The translations under genes were made by a program, and so were the position numbers. From Bog-950 sp046329495 (GTDB lineage Bacteria > Bacteroidota > Bacteroidia > Chitinophagales > LD1), in the NCBI GenBank assembly GCA_046329495.1, contig JAXLUO010000005.1:1-64000 (forward strand): 64,000 nucleotides of DNA, in the 5' to 3' direction. The notes below the pieces were generated by a model. The model did no database searches. It saw nothing but the letters and a program-made list of their open reading frames with translations, and was not told where the DNA came from. This document shows positions 25,391 to 33,364 of the stretch, piece after piece (the stretch's first letter is position 1; the number at the start of each line of letters is the position of its first letter).

Positions 25391-25810
25391 ATGGCAAGCA
25401 ACATCACCTTAACCATGATTAAGCCGGATGCAGTAGCAGCAGGCAATTCAGGAAAAATTATTGATATGATTATTCAGGCCGGTTTCCGCGTACAGGCTAT
25501 GAAACTTACCCGCTTATCGAAAGAGAAAGCAGAAGAGTTTTACGCTGTGCACAAAGCCCGTCCGTTTTTTGGTGAACTGGTTGCTTTTATGACCGAAGGT
25601 CCGATTGTAGCTGCTGTATTAGAGAAGGACAATGCTGTTGAAGACTTCCGTAAGTTGATTGGTGCTACCAATCCTGAAAAGGCTGAAGAAGGTACAATCC
25701 GCAAACTGTTTGCAACTAACATCGAGCGTAACGCCATCCACGGTTCCGACAGTGATGAGAATGCTGCTATCGAAGCATCTTTCCACTTTGCAGGCGTTGA
25801 GCGTTTCTAA
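25391..25810 (+). CDS. ndk: Nucleoside-diphosphate kinase
   Basis: This 139-residue enzyme transfers phosphate between nucleoside di- and triphosphates through a phosphohistidine. All family motifs are present: LTMIKPDAV at the N-terminus, RPFFGELVAFM, the GATNPEKAEEGTIRKLF loop, and the catalytic H117 in ERNAIHGSDS. Length is normal for bacterial Ndk. It is monocistronic and ends at a strong bidirectional terminator shared with the convergent coiled-coil gene. Confidence 0.97.
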   Translation: MASNITLTMIKPDAVAAGNSGKIIDMIIQAGFRVQAMKLTRLSKEKAEEFYAVHKARPFFGELVAFMTEGPIVAAVLEKDNAVEDFRKLIGATNPEKAEEGTIRKLFATNIERNAIHGSDSDENAAIEASFHFAGVERF

Positions 25811-25830
25811 GCAAAACGACATACCTTATA

Positions 25831-25868
25831 AATAAGAAAGCCCTTCTTTGCGGAAGGGCTTTCTTATT
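25831..25868. terminator. Bidirectional terminator between ndk and the coiled-coil gene
   Basis: A perfect 16-bp stem (AATAAGAAAGCCCTTC and its complement) around TTTGCG lies between the two converging stops. A/T-rich outer arms give a U-run in both directions. Confidence 0.9.
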
Positions 25869-25883
25869 ATATAGTAGTTACAA

Positions 25884-26801
25884 CTATTTGAATTCTACAC
25901 GGCCATCGCCGATTTTGTTACCGCTTTGGTAAATTTCTACTGTATAGTTACCGGCATCTTTTACGTTCTGGCTCCAGTATACAACCACTTTCTTGTTGGT
26001 TTGGTCCCAATCCAGATCAGCCTTTTTGGTGTACTGAACGGTTTGACCGCTTGCATCGGTAAAGCTGCCTGAACCCTGGTCGGCTACAGAGATAGTTTCG
26101 CCTTTAGGGTTGATGATACGCACATACAGGCTCAGCGGACCCGGATCTAATACTTTGTTATCGCCGGTTTCGAAAGAGATACGCAGACTTTCAACCTGCT
26201 TGGCACGCTTCTGTTCCACTTCTTTGCCACTGCCTTTCTTTTTAATACCTGCTATAGAGATATTACGCAGTTGCAACAGCGAGCCTAATTCTACCTTAGC
26301 AGAAAGGCCTTTGTTCTTCTCACTTAACTCCGAAGTGGTTTGCTTCTCGGCGGTTAAGTCGGTAGTTAATTGCTGGTTGTTAGCAGCCAGTTCTTTATTC
26401 TCCTGCGTAAGTTTGGTGATTTGCTGCTTCAACTCGTCGATAGTAGTTTCGTACGCTTTGATTTGCTCCTGCAGTTTAGCAATCTGGTCTTTATCTAAAC
26501 GGCCTTTAGCAAACATGGCCTTGATGCTTTTTTGCAAAGCCTCTAAGCTATCGCGCTTGGCAAGGATTTCCTGATCTTTGATATCTCCGGTAGCAATCAG
26601 GCTATCGATAATTGCCTTCTTGGTATCGATGGTAGCAGTAGCCTCATTGTATTGCTTTTCTAACTGCTCGGTTTGCGTTCCCAAATCCTTCTTTGCTTTA
26701 TTCTCGCTCCAAAGCAGGTAGCCACCTACGCCGTTGATAAGCAGCAACAGCACGATGATGGCGATATAAATTTTCTTGTTGTCACTTCCTTGATTTTCCA
26801 T
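25884..26801 (-). CDS. Membrane-anchored coiled-coil protein of unknown function
   Basis: This 305-residue protein has a single N-terminal membrane helix (IYIAIIVLLLLINGVGGYLLW). A long coiled coil covers residues ~35-165 (repeated LEKQYNEATATIDTKKAIIDSL and KLQEQIKAYETTIDELKQQI). A C-terminal beta-domain follows at ~190-305, containing SLRISFETGDNKVLDPGPLSLYVRI and VVVYWSQNVKDAGNYTVEIYQ. The layout is of an inner-membrane protein reaching into the periplasm. Similar unnamed proteins are common in Bacteroidota. The start at 26801 is used because the extra 19 residues upstream are unsupported. Confidence 0.75.
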   Translation of the reverse strand: MENQGSDNKKIYIAIIVLLLLINGVGGYLLWSENKAKKDLGTQTEQLEKQYNEATATIDTKKAIIDSLIATGDIKDQEILAKRDSLEALQKSIKAMFAKGRLDKDQIAKLQEQIKAYETTIDELKQQITKLTQENKELAANNQQLTTDLTAEKQTTSELSEKNKGLSAKVELGSLLQLRNISIAGIKKKGSGKEVEQKRAKQVESLRISFETGDNKVLDPGPLSLYVRIINPKGETISVADQGSGSFTDASGQTVQYTKKADLDWDQTNKKVVVYWSQNVKDAGNYTVEIYQSGNKIGDGRVEFK

Positions 26802-27021
26802 TTTAAGGGTTGTTTTGGTTTCAGAAAATAAATGTATAGTAAAACAATGACAGGCCAAATTTTTGAAACCGCGTTATTTACACGGCAATACGTTGACTTA
26901 TATAGAAACTATACGATTTAGGACACCTTGTATTAAAGGCATACGTGAAGGTATTTAAATTGGTTACTCTGAGCCAGTTGTATAAAGCTTGTTGTAATCT
27001 TTAACGAAGGTGATTTTATTT

Positions 27022-27029
27022 TAGTTTTG
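27022..27029 (+). promoter_or_regulatory. -7 promoter box (TAGTTTTG) next to a GTG start
   Basis: This is a perfect TAnnTTTG match ending only 4 bp before the GTG start at 27034. Transcription would start at or just beyond the start codon, implying an almost leaderless mRNA or a start further in. Confidence 0.5.
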
Positions 27030-27033
27030 CGCG

Positions 27034-28077
27034 GTGCTTGATAATTTATCTAAAGAAAGCTTTAACGAACAGCTAAACAGGTATACCACCCGCGAGTTGG
27101 AAAACCTGGTTCAGAAGTTTCCTTATTTCCATCAGGCACAAGTACTATTAGCCCGTAAGTATCAAATAGAGGGCAACCCTCGGTTTGATGAGCAACTGCA
27201 GATGGCTGCGCTTTATGTGCAGGACAGGGAACTGTTTTACGAGCTTTTTAATAGCCCGCCGGTTGTTGAACCTGTTGAAGATAATGCACCTGTAGTTGCC
27301 TTACAAACTGTAGAAGAAATTGGTATTGAGCCTGTTACAGAGGTAATTGAAGATTTTCCTACCAGGGAGGCGGTAACGGAGGAAGTTGGATTAAGCACTC
27401 CGATTGAGGAAAAACAGCCGGAGACAGAGGTTGTTGCTGTGCCGGAAGCTACGATAGAGGAGATACCGCAGGAAGAACCCGTATTGCCTGCAGAACCGGT
27501 TGAAGAATTGCCAGTTGAGGTGAGCCCTGCCCTTGTTCCGGAGGCTGAAGAAGCAGAAACGGTAGTGGAGGCAGTAGAAGAAATGGAAGCCGGTAGCGAG
27601 AACGAGCCGGTAACAGAGGAGATGCAGGAACAGGCATTCAGCCTGATAGAACCGCATACCTTTGACGAGTGGCTGCATGCTTTTGCCAAACGCGATAAAA
27701 CCACCACCCCTACCCCACTGGCTTCGGATGAAAAAGCCCAGCAGCAGGATGAGGAACTGGACCGCATAATAGCCGCCAATGCCAATATTGACTACCTGCA
27801 CGAGTTGGTGAAGGAAGAAACCAATTACAGCAAGGGGCTTGATAAGTTTATAGCCAAACAGATACAGAAGCACAAGGCGGCCGAACCTGTTAAAGTGGCT
27901 AAGGAAGAAGAAATAGACCCGGCCTTTGTAACTGAAACATTGGCAGGCATTTATGAAAAACAGCGCAAATATGCCAAAGCTATTAAGGTGTATGAGGCCT
28001 TAACTTTGAAATTTCCGGAAAAAAGTGATTTATTTGCCGCCCGCATTCAGTATCTAAAAAACTGTATTGACTTATGA
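27034..28077 (+). CDS. Acidic TPR-like protein upstream of secG, unknown function
   Basis: This 347-residue protein has three parts. A conserved helical N-terminus (ESFNEQLNRYTTRELENLVQKFPYFHQAQVLLARKY) covers ~1-75. A low-complexity Glu/Pro/Val-rich linker covers ~75-205. A helical C-terminus ends in a TPR-type repeat (FVTETLAGIYEKQRKYAKAIKVYEALTLKFP). The GTG at 27034 is used as start because the conserved N-terminal helix begins immediately after it. Its stop overlaps the secG start by 4 nt (ATGA), so the two are translationally coupled. A link to the translocon is possible but unproven. Confidence 0.7.
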   Translation: MLDNLSKESFNEQLNRYTTRELENLVQKFPYFHQAQVLLARKYQIEGNPRFDEQLQMAALYVQDRELFYELFNSPPVVEPVEDNAPVVALQTVEEIGIEPVTEVIEDFPTREAVTEEVGLSTPIEEKQPETEVVAVPEATIEEIPQEEPVLPAEPVEELPVEVSPALVPEAEEAETVVEAVEEMEAGSENEPVTEEMQEQAFSLIEPHTFDEWLHAFAKRDKTTTPTPLASDEKAQQQDEELDRIIAANANIDYLHELVKEETNYSKGLDKFIAKQIQKHKAAEPVKVAKEEEIDPAFVTETLAGIYEKQRKYAKAIKVYEALTLKFPEKSDLFAARIQYLKNCIDL

Positions 28078-28421
28078 TGTATACCATTGTTACCATTTTA
28101 GCGGTTGTTGCCGGTGTATTGTTAGGCGCAATCGTACTTATTCAGAACCCTAAGGGCGGTGGCTTGAACTCGTCTTTTGGCGGTGTTGGTCAGCAGTTAT
28201 TAGGTGCCCGCCGTTCAACCGACGTGGTAGAGAAATCGACCTGGATACTGGCTGCAGCGTTATTATTCTTCTGCTTATCAACCGCATTTTTTGTTGGAAA
28301 GAAAAGCACTGTTAAAGCAGGCGGTTCTTCTACCAATACTGAGTTGATGGATTGGGCCAACAAAGGCGGCGGGGCTACTACTCCGCAACCAACTCAAACA
28401 CCGGCTACACCAAAGCCATAA
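28074..28421 (+). CDS. secG: Preprotein translocase subunit SecG
   Basis: This 115-residue inner-membrane protein has the two SecG helices (TIVTILAVVAGVLLGAIVLIQN and STWILAAALLFFCLSTAFFV). The conserved linker between them reads NPKGGGLNSSFGGVGQQLLGARRSTDVVEKSTW. The C-terminal tail is rich in Thr/Pro/Gly, as in many Bacteroidota SecG proteins. SecG assists SecYE/SecA-driven export. It overlaps the upstream TPR-like gene by 4 nt and is followed by a terminator. Confidence 0.93.
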   Translation: MMYTIVTILAVVAGVLLGAIVLIQNPKGGGLNSSFGGVGQQLLGARRSTDVVEKSTWILAAALLFFCLSTAFFVGKKSTVKAGGSSTNTELMDWANKGGGATTPQPTQTPATPKP

Positions 28422-28451
28422 TACAAGCATCTTAAAACTTTCTATATTCAC

Positions 28452-28479
28452 GGTCGCCGCAAAACGGCGACCTTTTTTT
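28452..28479 (+). terminator. secG terminator abutting the next start codon
   Basis: The arms GGTCGCCG and CGGCGACC around CAAAA are followed by seven T residues ending at 28479. The next gene's ATG begins at 28480, leaving no room for a leader between them. Confidence 0.9.
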
Positions 28480-28812
28480 ATGGCCATTGATGACAGCAAC
28501 TGGAGTTACGAAGAGTTTTTAGCCTTTATAATGGTATATGCCGCGCGCATGAATACCGATTTATCGCCCGCTGAACTGGAGTTTATTAAACAGCGGACAG
28601 GCATTAAGGATATAGAAAAAATTAAAGCCAAGGTAGATAACTCATCGGATATAGAGGCGATTGAGAAGATAGAGCATTGTAAAAAGCGCTACCTGGATAC
28701 CCCTGAAAAAGAAAGCAAAGCACGTAAAGACCTGGAGGAGCTACTGAAAACAGACAGTAAGCACACCCAGTTAGAGAAGGTGCTGGTACATATTATAGAA
28801 AAGCTACTATAA
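28480..28812 (+). CDS. Small helical protein of unknown function (TerB-like N-terminus)
   Basis: This 110-residue protein is predicted to be all-helical. Its N-terminal pattern (YEEFLAFIMVYAARMNTDLSPAELEFIKQRTG) resembles the start of TerB/tellurite-resistance-like domains, where an acidic residue pair follows the first helix. The similarity is weak and no function should be assigned. The ATG sits directly after the T-run of the secG terminator, so any mRNA starting upstream carries the hairpin at its 5' edge; a later ATG at 28531 is possible. It converges with the WG-repeat gene. Confidence 0.65.
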   Translation: MAIDDSNWSYEEFLAFIMVYAARMNTDLSPAELEFIKQRTGIKDIEKIKAKVDNSSDIEAIEKIEHCKKRYLDTPEKESKARKDLEELLKTDSKHTQLEKVLVHIIEKLL

Positions 28813-28827
28813 TCGTTTCCTGCTTCT

Positions 28828-30657
28828 TTATTTACGGCCTTTCTTCTTGGCAGTTTTAGGCGCCTTGGGTGCTGTAAGCTTTTCGATTTGCTTGCCGGTG
28901 CGGTCTATTTTATAGCGCTGGCTGATGGTAAAGGATTTGTTTTTAGGATCTTTTTCCTTTTTAGAGACAATACCAAAACCACCGCTAAAATCTTCAGCAT
29001 CTTCATATTGCGGAGCAATTACAAAGTTACCGGTAAGGTCGATATACCCCCAGTTTTCACCATCCTGTGTAGCAGCACAGAGGCCCTCGCTGAAACTGCT
29101 TACATCCTGAAAACGGTTGATGAATTTCTGGGCACCGGTTTTATCAATGAAAAACCAGTTACCGTCGATTGCTACTGCCGCAATGCCTTCGCTGAACGGT
29201 AATGCATCGGTGTATTTAAAGGTGATTATTACTTCGCCTTTGCTATTGATAAAGCCATACTTACTATCCTTTTCGGCCAGGTATAAGCCTTCGGTTGGGT
29301 CGTTCAAATCATCGTATATGGCAGGTATTACCAGTTTGCCGCGTTTATCAATCATTCCATAACGGCAATCGCCGGTTTCGCAGTTACCTAAACCAACTAT
29401 AGCATAACCGTTTTCAAAATCGCCCGCAAAATTGAATTCGTTGAGGAAGGCACGGTGATTACCACGGTCGATGTAATAATACACGCACTTATCCGACGAA
29501 CAAGGCTTGCTGCGCACTGCTGCAAATCCGTTACGGAAAGGAAATGCCTCTTCGTATTCAAAAGGTATCATTACGTTAATAGAATCGCCGGTGGGTTGAA
29601 TACCATAACCCCATTTACCGTCGCGTTGAAAAGGACGAAGGTCGCGCTTCGCTAATTCTATATCCGCATATACACGGTCCTTATCGGGGAAATCGGGATA
29701 GTCCTCCAGGAATTTGCGGTAAGCACCTTCCTCGCCTGTTGCTGTTGAAAGCAGATAGAGTTGATCCCAGGCTTCATTAATATTTCTATTGCTCTTAAAA
29801 TCTTTTACAAAGTTCGAGAAAGATTCAAGGCTGTTATCGGCGGTGTATAATTGATACACTGAATCCTGAATGGCATTGTATGCCGGGTGCGTTTTATACT
29901 TATTGGTAAACTCGATATAACCGGTAAGGCTGTGCTTGTTTATATAAAAGTTCAGCAGCTTCTCTTCGTATAGTTGTTGGGCTTCTTTTACATACGCGCC
30001 CTTAGGATACATATCTACATAGCGTTTGTAGCTTTCAAAGGTTTTATCGAACGTGGCGCGTTCGTAAAGCAGTTTCTCGTATTTCTCCTTAGCCTCTTTA
30101 ATCTCCGGTGCATCGGGATATTTTTTAATGAACTCATCCAATGCTTCGGGGGTTTGGGCCGACATAGCACGGATAAAAGCCTTTTGGTTGCGGAAGTTTA
30201 ATGCGTTTTCGCGAAGCGGGGGATCGGTGTAAAAATCAAGAAAATGCTGGTATGATTCCAGCGTATTAGTTTTTTCAGCGGCAGAATAGGCCTGGAAGTT
30301 GATATCCTTCTGCAGCGTTTGAATGGTGTAGTCGCGCACACCTAAAGCCAGAAACTTCTTTCCCTCTTTCTCTTCCGGATTAATTGGAATTTTCTTAGCG
30401 GCCTTCAGGATGTAATGATTGGCTGAGTCGAGGTCATAACTTCTGTTATCCTTTGAAGAATAATATTTAGCCATGCCCCAGTTAGCGGCTGCATTATCGG
30501 TCTGCTCGCTTAATACCTCGCGCAAAAATTTAAGGGCGTTGGGATAGTCGCCGGTATTTAAGGCTTTGAAGGCCTTGTCAATGTCACCAGCCTGCGCTGT
30601 GGTAACAGCCAATAGAAATAAGAGCGAGAGTAACGCGCGATACTTAACCTGCATCAT
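28828..30657 (-). CDS. Exported TPR + WG-repeat protein
   Basis: This 609-residue protein has a signal peptide (YRALLSLLFLLAVTTAQA). The N-terminal ~330 residues are helical and TPR-like (DIDKAFKALNTGDYPNALKFLREVL). The rest consists of WG beta repeats: DGKWGYGIQPTGD, CRYGMIDKRGKLVIPAIYDD, SKYGFINSKGEVIITFKY, GNWFFIDKTGAQKFI and ENWGYIDLTGNFVIAPQYED. The C-terminal tail is Lys-rich. WG-repeat proteins are widespread and poorly understood. It overlaps the CoA-transferase gene start region by 4 nt on the same strand, indicating co-translation. Confidence 0.85.
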   Translation of the reverse strand: MMQVKYRALLSLLFLLAVTTAQAGDIDKAFKALNTGDYPNALKFLREVLSEQTDNAAANWGMAKYYSSKDNRSYDLDSANHYILKAAKKIPINPEEKEGKKFLALGVRDYTIQTLQKDINFQAYSAAEKTNTLESYQHFLDFYTDPPLRENALNFRNQKAFIRAMSAQTPEALDEFIKKYPDAPEIKEAKEKYEKLLYERATFDKTFESYKRYVDMYPKGAYVKEAQQLYEEKLLNFYINKHSLTGYIEFTNKYKTHPAYNAIQDSVYQLYTADNSLESFSNFVKDFKSNRNINEAWDQLYLLSTATGEEGAYRKFLEDYPDFPDKDRVYADIELAKRDLRPFQRDGKWGYGIQPTGDSINVMIPFEYEEAFPFRNGFAAVRSKPCSSDKCVYYYIDRGNHRAFLNEFNFAGDFENGYAIVGLGNCETGDCRYGMIDKRGKLVIPAIYDDLNDPTEGLYLAEKDSKYGFINSKGEVIITFKYTDALPFSEGIAAVAIDGNWFFIDKTGAQKFINRFQDVSSFSEGLCAATQDGENWGYIDLTGNFVIAPQYEDAEDFSGGFGIVSKKEKDPKNKSFTISQRYKIDRTGKQIEKLTAPKAPKTAKKKGRK

Positions 30658-32222
30658 GGGGTAGTTTTTATTATTCGGGTTTGTTGCAACTGCTGTATAC
30701 GTGAATCAGTGTAATTGAGTTCCTTTAAAATGCTTGCCGAATCGGCACCTAATTCAGGTGCCGACCAGTTGTTCTCAAAATTGCTGTCTTTAAACTTTAA
30801 AGGCTGATTGATGGTTTTGTATTTGCCCACAGACGGGTGTTCATTTTCTATGAACATGTTGCGGCTTTGCAGATAAGGGTCAGTATCCAGGTCCTCCAAC
30901 TCGTTTACAGGGGTTAAGCATATATCGTCTTCGGCAAAAAAGGCAAGCCATTCTTCTCTGTTTTTAGCACTAAAAAACTGCTGCACTTCAGCCTTTAAAG
31001 CACCCAGTTCCTCCTCCTTTAAAAAACGCTCCGGCCAATCGGTACGGCCGGCACGTTTGCAGAATACATTCCAGAATTTTGGTTCCAAGCTGCCGAGTGC
31101 TATGTATTTGCCATCGGCGCAGGCGTATACATTGTAGTTTGCCAGGGCACCGTTTAGTTCATAACCGGCACGGCCCGGATTTTTGCCTGTAGCCTGGTAA
31201 AGGGCATGTTGCAATACGGTAAAAGGCACCACACAATCGGTCATGGCCACATCAATCCACTCGCCTTTGCCCGTTTTTTCGCGTTGATACAAGGCGGCAG
31301 TTACGGCATTCATAGCCATATAAGCACCGCCGGCAATATCCGCCAATTGAAAGCCGGGGATAACCGGTGCACCGTTCTTTACGCCAGTTATACCCAGGTT
31401 ACCCGAAAGCGCCACGTAATTAAGATCGTGGCCGGCAGCAGCAGCCATGGTAGATTGTTGTCCGTAGCCTGTTACCGATACGTAAATAAGTTTGGGGTTT
31501 AATTGTTTCACGGCTTCGTAGCCAAAGCCCAAATCGTTCATTACACCAGGGCGGTATTGCTCCACCAACACATCCGCGGTTTTAATCAGGTCGTATAACA
31601 GTGCTTTGCCTTCGGCACTACGGTAGTTGATACCTAAGCTGCGCTTATTGCGGTTTAATGCCAGATACATAAAAGCCACGCCATTGCGGCGGGGTTCAAA
31701 ATCGCGGATGTAATCGGGGCTATCGGGGTCTTCAACCTTGATTACATCAGCACCCATATCGGCTAAAAACATGGTTGCCAAAGGGCCGGGCAATAAACGG
31801 GTGAAGTCAATAACCTTTACACCTTTTAACGGTCCGGTTTTAACCGGTCGTTGTAAAGTGGTTATTGGTTTTGCACTTTCAGAGGAAGCCTCGGCTGCAT
31901 CGAATTTGCGGAAGCATTTAGCAAACTGCATCATTACAGCCAGGTTACTCAGTTTAACCTTGCCCATCATCAATGCCATTTGCGGGTTGGCTTTGCCTGT
32001 TTCTAAATCAACATACGTTTCGGCTTTTGTGCTCAGCAGGCAGTCGGGGGTGCCGTTTAAGCCTTGTTGTAATTGGCAGGTGCCGTTAGCAATAAGCACG
32101 GTGTATTGCAATGGTTGGTTACCACTCAGGCTAAAGTGAAAGGTAATTTGCACGCCGGCAGCTTTCTCGGGCCTAAAACGGGCAGGGATAGATTCAATGA
32201 TTTGTTGCGCTGTAATGCTCAT
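30654..32222 (-). CDS. SCP2-domain/CaiB-BaiF class III CoA-transferase fusion
   Basis: This 522-residue fusion has an N-terminal SCP2 sterol-carrier-like domain at ~1-115 (ITAQQIIESIPARFRPEKAAG, LETGKANPQMALMMGKVKL). A class III CoA-transferase domain follows from ~130: GPLKGVKVIDFTRLLPGPLATMFLADMGADVIKVEDP, DVLVEQYRPGVMNDLGFGYE, and GHDLNYVALSGNLGITG. Class III enzymes include alpha-methylacyl-CoA racemases and oxalate/carnitine CoA-transferases. The lipid-binding SCP2 part suggests an acyl-CoA substrate (inference). The start MSITAQQIIESIP at 32222 matches the SCP2 N-terminus; the longer frame adds 45 unsupported residues. It overlaps the WG-repeat gene by 4 nt. Confidence 0.88.
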   Translation of the reverse strand: MSITAQQIIESIPARFRPEKAAGVQITFHFSLSGNQPLQYTVLIANGTCQLQQGLNGTPDCLLSTKAETYVDLETGKANPQMALMMGKVKLSNLAVMMQFAKCFRKFDAAEASSESAKPITTLQRPVKTGPLKGVKVIDFTRLLPGPLATMFLADMGADVIKVEDPDSPDYIRDFEPRRNGVAFMYLALNRNKRSLGINYRSAEGKALLYDLIKTADVLVEQYRPGVMNDLGFGYEAVKQLNPKLIYVSVTGYGQQSTMAAAAGHDLNYVALSGNLGITGVKNGAPVIPGFQLADIAGGAYMAMNAVTAALYQREKTGKGEWIDVAMTDCVVPFTVLQHALYQATGKNPGRAGYELNGALANYNVYACADGKYIALGSLEPKFWNVFCKRAGRTDWPERFLKEEELGALKAEVQQFFSAKNREEWLAFFAEDDICLTPVNELEDLDTDPYLQSRNMFIENEHPSVGKYKTINQPLKFKDSNFENNWSAPELGADSASILKELNYTDSRIQQLQQTRIIKTTP

Positions 32223-32330
32223 GCTGCTAAAATAGAAGTTAGCAGCAAAGGATACCGGTTTTACAGACCTCCGGGGCAGTTCTTTGGTACGTTTATTTAA
32301 ACCCTTGTTGCTGTACGTACAAACAGCAAA

Positions 32331-33359
32331 ATGGCAACAAATACCCCATCGAAGCATATCGGTAAAAAAATAGGACTCGGCCTACTGGCGGTGCTGATTT
32401 TACTGATATTGGCATTACTTATTGCACAAACCTTGCGCTACATGCGCGACCCCAGCCCTTACCGCACCTTTATTACGCCGCGATTAGAGTTTTCGTTGTT
32501 TGAGATAAACGAATTGGGAGCTGATAAAACCACGTTGAATGCCGCCATGCTAATCAACAATCCAATACCGCTGAACCTGCGCGCTGATAGCATTGCCTAT
32601 GAGCTTTATATTGACAAACAGGAGGTAATTAAAAGCACCTACCGAAAATCGGTTTTGATACGCGCCTGGGATAGCAGCAGCCTGGTTATGCCGGTTACTG
32701 TATTTACCGATAAACTTATGAATGTACTGACAGATGCCGAAAAGGCCGGTAAGGATAGCGTGGTGTATGGTATTAAGACGAGTTTTATTGTTCCGGCGCT
32801 GTTTAATAAGCACATGAGTTTTACTACTGAACGCCTGCTACCCTTGATTTATATACCCAAAATTAAAATGGAGAAAGTAGTATGGGATTCGCTGAATGCC
32901 GAAGGTGTAACCTTGTATTTCCATACCACCATTGTAAACAAAAACCAGTTTCCGTTAAAATTTAAAGACCTGGCGTTTCAGTTTGCCATTGCCGATAACC
33001 CCTGGGTAAAAGGGGCTGTGCCGGGCGAAATTGACATACCCGATAGCAGCGTAGTACCGCTGGTGTTGCCTTTACGCATATCGTTTAAGCAGGTAGGCAA
33101 ATCTATTTGGCCACTGATTAAAGAAGGCAAGAATACCGACTACAAGCTAAACCTGAGTTTGAAACTGGTATCGGAAAGCAATGCTTTAAAGAACAGTATG
33201 GTGGTTTTAAAAGATGTGGGTGCTATTAAAGAGGTAGTGAAATTAGCAAAGGATGAGAAGCAGAATGCAAAAGAGCAGGCTGCCAAACACGGTGAAGACG
33301 ATAAAGGCAAGAAGAAAAAGAAGGATAAGGTAAAAATTGAACACAAGAAGAAAAGTTAG
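32331..33359 (+). CDS. LEA type 2-like membrane-anchored protein
   Basis: This 342-residue protein has an N-terminal membrane helix (IGLGLLAVLILLILALLIAQTL) and two beta-sandwich repeats of the late-embryogenesis-abundant type 2 (WHy-like) kind. In each, paired asparagines precede 'PIPL/PFPL'-like strands (AAMLINNPIPLNLRADSI and HTTIVNKNQFPLKFKDLAFQF). The C-terminal ~45 residues are an extreme Lys/Glu tail (DKGKKKKKDKVKIEHKKKS). The family is thought to bind or protect membranes or proteins under stress. The LigD gene begins 5 bp after its stop, so the two form a unit. Confidence 0.75.
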   Translation: MATNTPSKHIGKKIGLGLLAVLILLILALLIAQTLRYMRDPSPYRTFITPRLEFSLFEINELGADKTTLNAAMLINNPIPLNLRADSIAYELYIDKQEVIKSTYRKSVLIRAWDSSSLVMPVTVFTDKLMNVLTDAEKAGKDSVVYGIKTSFIVPALFNKHMSFTTERLLPLIYIPKIKMEKVVWDSLNAEGVTLYFHTTIVNKNQFPLKFKDLAFQFAIADNPWVKGAVPGEIDIPDSSVVPLVLPLRISFKQVGKSIWPLIKEGKNTDYKLNLSLKLVSESNALKNSMVVLKDVGAIKEVVKLAKDEKQNAKEQAAKHGEDDKGKKKKKDKVKIEHKKKS

Positions 33360-33364
33360 CATCC

